A DNA stretch of 64,000 bases from Methylobacterium sp. Its GTDB lineage: Bacteria > Pseudomonadota > Alphaproteobacteria > Rhizobiales > Beijerinckiaceae. The position numbers were made by a program, and so were the translations under genes. This document shows positions 45,501-52,996 of this stretch, piece after piece; position 1 is the stretch's first letter, and each line of letters starts with the position of its first letter. The notes under the pieces are model-generated. The model was given only the letters and a program-made list of their open reading frames with translations. It was not told the DNA's origin and searched no databases. The stretch lies in NCBI GenBank assembly GCA_020252645.1, contig JADCCN010000002.1, forward strand, positions 682,001 to 746,000, written 5' to 3'.

Positions 45501-45997
45501 GCGAGAAGATCATCGAGCGTGACGTGGCATTCGCCCTTCTTCGCGCGACGGTTGCCGATCGTCAGCAAACGGCAGAGTCGCCCCCAGCCGGTGCGATTTT
45601 CCGGGTAAACCACGATATCCGGCGAGCCATCCGCGAAGGCCAGCCGCGTGCCGGTGATGAGGCGGAAGCTTTTCGCGCGAGCCTGAACCAAAGCGTGCAG
45701 GGCTTCGGCTTCCACTCCCTCCGGCGAAAGCGCCCGATCTTCGAAGCGATATTCGCCGGGGCCGGAGCCCTCGCGCTGCCTGATCGGCGCAAGCGCGCCG
45801 CCCTCGCGCAATTCCTTCAGCGCATTCCAGGCGCGCACCACGCCCGCGACCGTGTTGCGGTCTGCAATGCCCAGCCCCTCATGCCCGAGAAGCAGGCTCG
45901 TGAACACGAGATTCTCCGCCGGCGATGCCCCGCGCAGGAAGGAGAAATTCGTGGCCGAGACCAGTTCGGCGAAGAGGGCCGAGGATTGTTTTCTCAT
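42545..45997 (-). CDS. dnaE2: Error-prone DNA polymerase DnaE2
   Basis: C-family polymerase ([86 protein letters not shown]); ATG 45997 overlaps the imuB stop. Confidence 0.95.
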   Translation of the reverse strand: [1150 protein letters not shown]

Positions 45998-47604
45998 GGA
46001 AACAATCCATGCAGAAACCAGCGCGGCTGGCTGTTCCGATCCTCGTAAAGCCCCTCGCGGAAGATCCAGAAGCGGTGCCCGGCCTGATCCTCGATGCGGT
46101 AGTAATCGCGCGTGGCGGGGGCGGGCGAGGCTTCGCGCCACCATTCCGGGGCGATGCGCTCCGGACCTTCGGCGCGTGTCACCTCGTGCAGCATGCGCCG
46201 CCAGCGAAAGCGCAGGGGCGGGCTGTCCGGCACCTCGGCCAGAACCTCGATGGGCTGCGGATGGGCAAAGAGTGTCAGCGGCCGCGCGGGCGGCTGGCCG
46301 GCTTCCGGCGCGGGCCATGCCATGGCAGGGTTTGCCGAGAGAAACTCCGCCATGCCGCCCGCGAGCGCGGGATCATGCGTGTCTCGCGATACCAAGCGCC
46401 GCAGATTCTCGCGCCCGAACCGCGCCACGAGCCGGTTCACAAGATCGGCCAGCGCGCGGGCCTCGTCCTCCGGCTTTGCGCCCTCCGCAAGGCTCGCTTG
46501 CACGGCATGGAGCGGCTCCGAACGCAAGACCATGAGGCGCAGGGCATCGAAGCCGAAGCCGGGATCGACCGGATCAGCCAGCGTCTCCATCTTCAGCCGC
46601 GCGAGCCGCACGAGGCTCGCCGCCTCGCGGGTGCCGCTCGCGGTTTCGATGCCGATGCGGCGCACCGCGCCATCGGCCCGGAAGAGCGTGAGCTCGAAGC
46701 TGCGCCCCCCTTCGCCGCGCGCCTCGAGCCTGTTTGCGACATCGTCCATCAGCCGGGCCAGAACCGTGAGCAGATGCTCCATCTGCGTCATCGGCTCGGG
46801 GAAATGCCGCTCGGCCATCAGCAGCGGGGGCGTGCGCAGGGGCGTGATGCGGAGATCCTCGCGGCCGAGGATGCGGTGAAGCCTCGCGACGAGGTCCTCC
46901 CCGAACCGCGCGGAGAGCATGTGCGATGGCCGATCCGCGAGATCGGCGAGGGTGCGAAATCCCGCCCGGCCCAGCGCGATGCTCGTCGCCTGATCCTGAT
47001 CGAGCGCGGAGACCGGCAGGGCGCGTGCCAGCGTCTCATCCTCGGCCGGCCCAGCGATTGTGTTGCGCCGGTAGCGCGCGAAGGCCCGGGCCGCATGGGG
47101 CGTGGAGGCAATGGCCCCGAAGGTGGTGAGCCCCAGGCTGCGCAGGCGGCGGCACGCGCGGAGCAGCATCTCGCTCTCCCCGCCGAAGAGATGCACACAG
47201 CCGGTGATATCCAGCGCCAGGCCATCCCGGCCCTTGATCGCCACCAGAGGGGTGAACATCTCGCAGATCTCGCTGGCGCGCTTCAGGAAGCGCGCATCGG
47301 CCTCCGGTGCGGCCTCCTCCGTCTCGAGATTCGGCCAGAGCGCGCGCGCCTCCGCCAGCGCCATGCCCGGGCTGAGCCCGACGCGGGCGGCGATGGCATC
47401 GATGGCCGCGATGCGCAGCGCGCCGCGATCCTTCTCGACCAGCGCGAAGGGGCGCTCAGCCGGCCTCCCGTCGCGGGAGGAGGTCCGGCTCCGGCGCGCG
47501 CGGTCGGTCGAAAGAAACGGAAACCACAGCGCCAGGTAGCGACGGCAGGGCAGGCTCGGCGGGGCGGGTGTCGGTTGCAGTTCGGGACAGGAATTGGCGG
47601 GCAT
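45994..47604 (-). CDS. imuB: ImuB, Y-family polymerase-like mutasome protein
   Basis: RRYLALWFPFLSTDR, YRNTIAGPAEDETLARALPVSAL; between imuA and dnaE2. Confidence 0.9.
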   Translation of the reverse strand: MPANSCPELQPTPAPPSLPCRRYLALWFPFLSTDRARRSRTSSRDGRPAERPFALVEKDRGALRIAAIDAIAARVGLSPGMALAEARALWPNLETEEAAPEADARFLKRASEICEMFTPLVAIKGRDGLALDITGCVHLFGGESEMLLRACRRLRSLGLTTFGAIASTPHAARAFARYRRNTIAGPAEDETLARALPVSALDQDQATSIALGRAGFRTLADLADRPSHMLSARFGEDLVARLHRILGREDLRITPLRTPPLLMAERHFPEPMTQMEHLLTVLARLMDDVANRLEARGEGGRSFELTLFRADGAVRRIGIETASGTREAASLVRLARLKMETLADPVDPGFGFDALRLMVLRSEPLHAVQASLAEGAKPEDEARALADLVNRLVARFGRENLRRLVSRDTHDPALAGGMAEFLSANPAMAWPAPEAGQPPARPLTLFAHPQPIEVLAEVPDSPPLRFRWRRMLHEVTRAEGPERIAPEWWREASPAPATRDYYRIEDQAGHRFWIFREGLYEDRNSQPRWFLHGLFP

Positions 47605-48250
47605 CGCGATTCCATTCCAGATGGTCGTGCAGGCCCTCGCGCCCGTTGCGGGCCCGGAGCAGGGTGAGTTCGAAAGCGGGGAGGCCGGGGGCTTGCGCCG
47701 CCAGCGCGCGGGAGGGAAGGGCGCGCAATTCCCAGCGCGTTTCCGCTGCGCTCGGCCGCGCCTTCGCGGCGATTCGTGCCAGCAGGAGCGGCACGCCGGA
47801 TGCGCGCGCGGCAAGCGCCAGGCGCCGGCTGGCCGTAAGATCATAGGCCGGGTCCTCGCCCCAGAGTTCGAGGAAAACCACGCCGAGGCCCGCGCAGCGC
47901 GCGCCTTCCAGCCCGGCCTGAAGGGCGGCCCTGGCATCCTTCACGCGCAGGATCATCAGGCTCGCCGGGTCGAGCCCGAATTCGCACAGGCCCGGCGCAT
48001 GGGGATGGCCCGCTTCCCGGTCGAAGGCCTCCTGCCGCACCCAGAGGCAGGGGCGCCCCTGCGCGAGAACCTGCCCGATGGCCAGCGCGCAGCCGCTCAA
48101 GGCTGCGTGATCGGCCGCGCGGGCGGCATAGAATTCATGCAGGGCGGCGCGGGCAAGAATGGGCAGGCTCGCAATGCGCGCGCCTTCTTTCCCCGCCTCG
48201 CCGGAGGGCGCGGACCAGCCTTGTCGCAGGGGAGGCGGATATGCTTGCAC
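47456..48250 (-). CDS. imuA: ImuA-like RecA-fold mutasome protein (GTG start)
   Basis: ImuA family (GCALAIGQVLAQGRPCLWVRQEAFDREAG, VVFLELWGEDPAYDLTASRRLALAARASGVPLLL); gene order imuA-imuB-dnaE2. Confidence 0.88.
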   Translation of the reverse strand: MQAYPPPLRQGWSAPSGEAGKEGARIASLPILARAALHEFYAARAADHAALSGCALAIGQVLAQGRPCLWVRQEAFDREAGHPHAPGLCEFGLDPASLMILRVKDARAALQAGLEGARCAGLGVVFLELWGEDPAYDLTASRRLALAARASGVPLLLARIAAKARPSAAETRWELRALPSRALAAQAPGLPAFELTLLRARNGREGLHDHLEWNRDARQFLSRTATDTRPAEPALPSLPGAVVSVSFDRPRAPEPDLLPRREAG

Positions 48251-48257
48251 GAGTTAT

Positions 48258-48272
48258 GTTCCTATTTTGTTC
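48258..48272. promoter_or_regulatory. LexA box of the alphaproteobacterial type
   Basis: GTTC-CTATTTT-GTTC (exact GTTC-N7-GTTC), 7 bp upstream of the imuA GTG. Confidence 0.85.
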
Positions 48273-48430
48273 TAGTAAGGAGAGAAATGGAAACAAGAGT
48301 CAAGGGAGGAGAATCGGGGTGGACGCCATAGGCCGTGGCGAGCTGCGGCACTCCGCTCGCCCTCCAGCGCTTCAAGGGCGACAAGCGCCTTGAAGGCTGC
48401 ATCGCGGTTCCGGCGTTTCGATATTCGAGA

Positions 48431-48668
48431 GCATTTTCGAGCGAAGTGGGAACCGGTTCGCGTGAAGAAAATGCGAAAAAGAAAGAGAGAAGCATTTTCG
48501 AGCGAAGCATGTCCCCGCGAAGGCGGGGATGGGAACCGGTTCGCGTGAAGAAAATGCGATCAAGCAAAGAGAGAAGCATTTTCGAGCGAAGCATGTCCCT
48601 CGCGAAGGCGGGGATGGGAACCGGTTCGCGTGAAGAAAATGCGAAAAAGAAAGAGAGAAGCATTTTCG
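48431..48668 (+). repeat. Array of 84-bp-period mosaic repeats (right copy, inverted relative to 42297-42530)
   Basis: Copies at 48431-48474 (lacks internal hairpin), 48492-48557, 48576-48642, partial from 48660; AGCATTTTCGAGCGAAG...GGGAACCGGTTCGCGTGAAGAAAATGCG. Confidence 0.95.
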
Positions 48669-48702
48669 ATGGAGACCAGCAGAGATCAGACCCCGGCTTC
48701 CG

Positions 48703-48963
48703 TCAGTGTCCCGTTTCAGGGGAGCCGCCCAACAGGCCTGTTCCCGCTGCCGCAATCGTCGGTCTTCGCGATGTGATCGCGATCGCAAACCTCCGGGATT
48801 TGCCGGAGGCAGCGATCGCTCCTTTCGAATCGAAGTGATCCATCCGGCGGCGTTTCCGGCGTCTCACCTCAGGCTTGCCCTGGATATCCAATGCGGGGCC
48901 GATACTGCGGTTCTGCGCCTCCATGCAATCAATGAAGCGATTGATGGCCGCGAGCCAAGCCAC
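48703..48963 (-). pseudogene. Possible decayed coding remnant of unknown family
   Basis: Protein-like stretch (VNPLFVAWLAAINRFIDCMEAQNRSIGPALDIQGKPEVRRRKRRRMDHFDSK) in a poorly packed interval. Confidence 0.25.
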
Positions 48964-49046
48964 GAAGAGCGGGTTGACCTGCTTCTGGGGATGATTGAGT
49001 TCATCAGCCGGAGAGATTTCGCCACTGGAATGACGACAACAATAAA

Positions 49047-49409
49047 TCAGTCCATACGTAAGTAAAATTTCTCTACTCTGTTTTTGTTTATATCTAAGTC
49101 AATTATGGTCCCTTGATCAATTAAAATTTGGTATGGAATCCTAAATAATATAGGCATTTCATCGACATAAGTAACGCCGGATACTCTATCATTTTCGATG
49201 AAATCTGCACCAACAACAATACCAGGGCCAAATTTGATGTGAGGTAAATCCTTGCCAGCATTAGCGCTGCGCTCTAGCGCCCAAATGATAGATATAACTG
49301 GTTTTTTATTTTCTTTTACCTGCTTTTTTAATTCTTTAAAAAACAATGACAGTTCTGCAATAGCAGCCGGAGTAATTGAAATCATATTGACTTCTGAATT
49401 ATTTGACAT
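49047..49409 (-). CDS. Small protein of unknown function in AT-rich DNA
   Basis: 120 aa ORF, AAAGGAAA ribosome-binding site upstream of the ATG, composition strongly unlike flanks. Confidence 0.65.
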   Translation of the reverse strand: MSNNSEVNMISITPAAIAELSLFFKELKKQVKENKKPVISIIWALERSANAGKDLPHIKFGPGIVVGADFIENDRVSGVTYVDEMPILFRIPYQILIDQGTIIDLDINKNRVEKFYLRMD

Positions 49410-49425
49410 TGTTTTTCCTTTATCA

Positions 49426-49638
49426 TCACATTCTCACAAAACCGGGCAAGGATTCTCCCGGTCCCACTGTGACACTTCTCTGTGTCCCATCGGGGCAATC
49501 ATAGAAACCCGTCCAACCACCGTAAGGTGATGCCCAAGAATCAGCTAAAGTACATATTCCTACAACAGATGCTAATCGTGGCAAGCAAGGCACTCCGGCA
49601 CGGGATTTCAAGAAGCGCCATGTCCAAGGTCCAAACAC
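49426..49638 (-). CDS. Possible short ORF or C-terminal gene remnant upstream of the 120-aa gene (start uncertain)
   Basis: Ends 16 bp before the 120-aa gene on the same strand; ADSWASPYGGWTGFYDCPDGTQRSVTVGPGESLPGFVRM. Confidence 0.35.
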   Translation of the reverse strand: MFGPWTWRFLKSRAGVPCLPRLASVVGICTLADSWASPYGGWTGFYDCPDGTQRSVTVGPGESLPGFVRM

Positions 49639-50354
49639 GTCGTCAGGTCCGACGCCTGCCGCCGGAAAAGCGAATTGCCGATATTCTGGCGGCCGCCAAG
49701 GCCATATTCGACGAGAAGGGCTATAATGATGCGCTGATCACCGATATCGCCGATCGGGCAGGCGTGGTGGAAGGCAGCATCTACCGCTTTTTCGCAAACA
49801 AGCGCGACCTGCTGACCCGTGTGGTCGAACAATGGTACATCAGCATGCTGGACCGGCACGAGGCCGACTTTCCGGCCGTGCAGGGCACATGGAACCAAAT
49901 CCGATTCCTGATCCACCAGCACGTGATGGCCATCAAGTCGGAGCCTGGCCTTGCGCGCCTGCTGCTCCAGGAAATCCGCCTCGAGCCTGGCTATCGCGAG
50001 AGCAACTTCTTTCGCCTGAACCGCGCCTATACGAACCGGATCATGGAGGTCGTTAAACGCGCAATCGCCAATCAGGAATTTCGGCCGGGCCTTTCGCCGA
50101 TCCTGATCCGCGATCTGGTCTATGGCGCGATCGAGCATCGGGCCTGGGCCTTCCTGCGCCGCGAGGGCGAACTGGATGCGGTTGCGGTGACGGACGGCAT
50201 CATCGATATCCTGGTCAGCGGGCTGGGCGTCGCCGCGCCCAAGGTCGAGAGCGAGCAGGCACAGCTCGCAAGACGGCTGGAAGCCGTGACGGCGGAGCTG
50301 GAAATCACCGCGGCCCGGTTGAAAGCGGTTCTCGATGCCCAACGCCCTGCATGA
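49620..50354 (+). CDS. TetR/AcrR family transcriptional regulator
   Basis: RIADILAAAKAIFDEKGYNDALITDIADRAGVVEGSIYRFFANKRDLL. Confidence 0.93.
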   Translation: MSKVQTRRQVRRLPPEKRIADILAAAKAIFDEKGYNDALITDIADRAGVVEGSIYRFFANKRDLLTRVVEQWYISMLDRHEADFPAVQGTWNQIRFLIHQHVMAIKSEPGLARLLLQEIRLEPGYRESNFFRLNRAYTNRIMEVVKRAIANQEFRPGLSPILIRDLVYGAIEHRAWAFLRREGELDAVAVTDGIIDILVSGLGVAAPKVESEQAQLARRLEAVTAELEITAARLKAVLDAQRPA

Positions 50355-50360
50355 CATTGT

Positions 50361-50373
50361 TGAATTTCGTTCA
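50361..50373. promoter_or_regulatory. Candidate TetR operator TGAATTTCGTTCA
   Basis: Near-identical palindrome at 59241-59253. Confidence 0.55.
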
Positions 50374-50470
50374 TTGAGGTGGTTTTCTCATTCAAGCGCG
50401 GCGTCTCTTGCAAGCTCGCTTGCGAGCGCGGTCTTCAGGTCCCGCAGAGGTGGATGAGGAACGAACATCA

Positions 50471-51262
50471 ATGAACGTCCATCATCAAAACTCTGTCCTC
50501 GTTGAACGTCGTGACCGGATCGGGCATATCCGGCTGAACCGCCCGAAAAGCCTCAACACCCTGGACGAATCGCTGGGCCGTGCCCTTCTTGCGGCAATCG
50601 AGAACCTTGCCAACGACGCCGGCATCCGGGTCATCATCCTTTCCGGGGAGGGGCGGTCCTTCATGGCCGGGGGCGATCTCTCCGCCTTCGCCGCGGATCT
50701 GGATCATGCAAGCGAGATGGCAGGCTGTCTGATCGACCTGTTCCATGGCACGATGCGGCGGATCGCGATCTGCGATCAGATCGTCATCGCGGCCGTGCAG
50801 GGCCCGGTGGCCGGGGGCGGGGTGAGCCTCGCTTTGGGTTCCGATCTCTGCATCGCTGCGGCGGATGCCCATTTCGTTTCCGCCTATGCCCAGATCGGCA
50901 CCAACCCCGATGGCGGCTGTTCCTGGAGCGTCACGCAGCTTCTCGGCCCCAAGCGGGCGCTGGCCTTCCTGCTCTCGCCCGAGCGGATCAGCGCCGAAAC
51001 GGCCCTGACACTCGGGATGGTCAACGAGGTGGTGCCGCCGGAGCAGCTGATGGACCGCGCCTTCGCGCTGGCTGAACAGCTGTCCTCCGGCGCCCGGAAG
51101 GCGCAGGCCGGCATCAAGCGGCTGGTCCGCGGGGCGGTGACCGGGACGCTGGACGCGCAATTCGACCTGGAGAAGGCCGGCTTCATGGCCCATGCCTCCG
51201 GTGCGGATTTTCGCGAAGGCATTACCGCCTTCCTGGCCCGACGCCCTGCCCGATTCGAATAA
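50471..51262 (+). CDS. Enoyl-CoA hydratase/isomerase family protein
   Basis: IGHIRLNRPKSLNTLDESLGRALL, GRSFMAGGDLSAFA, VQGPVAGGGVSLALGSDLCIAA. Confidence 0.9.
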   Translation: MNVHHQNSVLVERRDRIGHIRLNRPKSLNTLDESLGRALLAAIENLANDAGIRVIILSGEGRSFMAGGDLSAFAADLDHASEMAGCLIDLFHGTMRRIAICDQIVIAAVQGPVAGGGVSLALGSDLCIAAADAHFVSAYAQIGTNPDGGCSWSVTQLLGPKRALAFLLSPERISAETALTLGMVNEVVPPEQLMDRAFALAEQLSSGARKAQAGIKRLVRGAVTGTLDAQFDLEKAGFMAHASGADFREGITAFLARRPARFE

Positions 51263-51266
51263 CGGC

Positions 51267-51374
51267 AAGAGCGGTTTCCGATCCGATCGAATAAAATCGG
51301 CCGCTCTTTCTTCTTGCCCTGTCACATTTTCTCGCGGTCTACCGGTATCTACTGGATCGAAAAAATGCTCTAGA
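51267..51374. repeat. Composite dispersed repeat (module 2 at 51267-51307, module 1 to about 51374)
   Basis: AAGAGCGGTTTCCGATCCGATCGAATAAAATCGGCCGCTCTT and reverse-complement AGAGCATTTTTTCGATCCAGTAGATACCGG. Confidence 0.75.
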
Positions 51375-52308
51375 GCGATGCGAGCCGCTGTCGCGCCGCT
51401 TCGAACTCATCCCGCAGTCTTTGGGCCAGCTCGGCCATGGGCGGCGCATCGGCAATGGCGGAAACACCCTGCCCCGCCGCCCAGAGATCGACCCATTTCC
51501 GCGTATTGGGGTCGAGATCGAGCTGGATCGCCTGCTTGTTCGTCGTTGTCAGGGCCGCAGGATCAATCCCGTGCGCGCGCAGCGACGGCGCCAGGAAATT
51601 GCCAGCCACGCCCGAGACCGCAGCGGTGTAGACAATATCATCCGTGCCGCTCCGCGCCAGCATCTCACGATAGCCCGCCTTGGCATTGGCTTCGGCTGTG
51701 CCGATGAAACGCGTGCCCATATAGGCGAAATCCGCCCCCGCCGCGAGGGCGGCAGCAACATCCGCGCCGGTGGAAAGGGCACCGGCCAGCGCAATGGCGC
51801 CCCGGAAGAACTGCCGGACTTCGGCGATGAAGGCGAAGGGGTTCAGCAGCCCGGCATGGCCACCCGCACCGGCAGCGACCAGCACGAGGCCATCGACGCC
51901 CGCTTCCGCCGCCTTCTCGGCATGCCGGCGGTTGATCACATCATGCAGGATGAGGCCGCCATAGCCCTGCACCGCCCGGGCGATTTCGCTCACCGCGCCA
52001 AGCGAGGTGATGACAAGGGGCACCTTGGCCGCCACCACCGCCTCGAGATCCGCCGAGAGGCGCGGGTTGGAAGGATGGGCGACAAGGTTCACCCCGAAGA
52101 CCCGCCGTTCCGGCGGTCGATCGCCCAGCGCCTGCCCGATCTCGTCGAGCCGACGGCGGAACTCATCCGTGGTCCGGAGATTGAGCGCCGGAAACGTGCC
52201 GACAAATCCGGCATTCACCGCCTCCAGCACGAGATCGCGGCCCGAAACAATGAACATCGGCGCCGTGATGATCGGCAGCGCCAGGTCCCAGCCAAAGGCG
52301 GTCTTCAT
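51370..52308 (-). CDS. Nitronate monooxygenase family protein
   Basis: LPIITAPMFIVSGRDLVLEAVNAGFVGTFPALN, VDGLVLVAAGAGGHAG, GADFAYMGTRFIGTAEA; ATG 52308 chosen. Confidence 0.87.
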   Translation of the reverse strand: MKTAFGWDLALPIITAPMFIVSGRDLVLEAVNAGFVGTFPALNLRTTDEFRRRLDEIGQALGDRPPERRVFGVNLVAHPSNPRLSADLEAVVAAKVPLVITSLGAVSEIARAVQGYGGLILHDVINRRHAEKAAEAGVDGLVLVAAGAGGHAGLLNPFAFIAEVRQFFRGAIALAGALSTGADVAAALAAGADFAYMGTRFIGTAEANAKAGYREMLARSGTDDIVYTAAVSGVAGNFLAPSLRAHGIDPAALTTTNKQAIQLDLDPNTRKWVDLWAAGQGVSAIADAPPMAELAQRLRDEFEAARQRLASL

Positions 52309-52387
52309 CCGGTCCACCCATCCGCCAGCCCGCCCCCGAAGCCGCCCATCGCGGAGCGCACCGCGTCGAGAATGAACATATCCATCG

Positions 52388-52996
52388 TCACCTCTCCCCG
52401 CAGGCCAGCCGCCATGCGATCTGCGGCAGCCGGTCGGCGCCGAAAAAGCCTTCGCCATCCACCACCATATAGGGCGAACCGATCACCCCTTCGGCCACCG
52501 CCTCCTCGACCGAGGCCGATAATCGGTCACGCCCGGCCGCGATCAGGGCTTCTGCCCGCGCGGGATCGACTCCGAGGCCGGCCAGAACCGCCTGCAGGGC
52601 CGGCACGGAGGCGATGTCCTCGCCCTGGCCGAAAAACCGGCTCAGCACCGCCTGGACATAGACTTCGGCAAGGTCGGGCCGTTCGGCCGACAGGCCGTAG
52701 AACAGCCGCGCCGCGAGATGGGACGCGAAGGGTATCTTGACCGGCTCGGCCAGCGGCAGGCCGGCAAAGGCGGCGGACCGCGCCATATCCTCGAAGAAAT
52801 AGCGCTTGCGAGCGGGAACATCGAGCGGCGCGGCGATGCCGAGGGCCCGGAACACCGCGAAGAGCAGCAGGGGCCGGTATTCAATCCGGCGGCCATGCCG
52901 CCGCGCGATCTCCTGCAGGCCGGGCACTGCGAAATAGGCATAGGGCGAGGCAAAATCGAACCAGCAGCGGATCGGCTCAGAACCGGAAGACGCCAT
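52388..52996 (-). CDS. DsbA-fold / 2-hydroxychromene-2-carboxylate isomerase (GST kappa-like) family protein
   Basis: CWFDFASPYAYFAVPGLQEIARRHGRRIEYRPLLLFAVFRALG, GVIGSPYMVVDGEGFFGADRL. Confidence 0.85.
   Translation of the reverse strand: MASSGSEPIRCWFDFASPYAYFAVPGLQEIARRHGRRIEYRPLLLFAVFRALGIAAPLDVPARKRYFFEDMARSAAFAGLPLAEPVKIPFASHLAARLFYGLSAERPDLAEVYVQAVLSRFFGQGEDIASVPALQAVLAGLGVDPARAEALIAAGRDRLSASVEEAVAEGVIGSPYMVVDGEGFFGADRLPQIAWRLACGER

Noticed and set aside
45925-47667. 580-aa plus-strand ORF opposite imuB
   Set aside because: Antisense shadow ORF; composition artefact of high GC
48335-48838. 167-aa plus-strand ORF across the right repeat array
   Set aside because: Openness explained by the 3n repeat period; no recognisable protein sequence
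48703-48963. Fragment as a DNA methyltransferase tail (VNPLFVAWL resembling LNPxFVEWL)
   Set aside because: Similarity covers only a few residues and the rest does not fit; left as an unassigned possible remnant
49047-49409. 120-aa protein as a HesB/IscA-like iron-sulfur protein
   Set aside because: Only a vague N-terminal resemblance (ISITPAAIAEL) and no conserved cysteines
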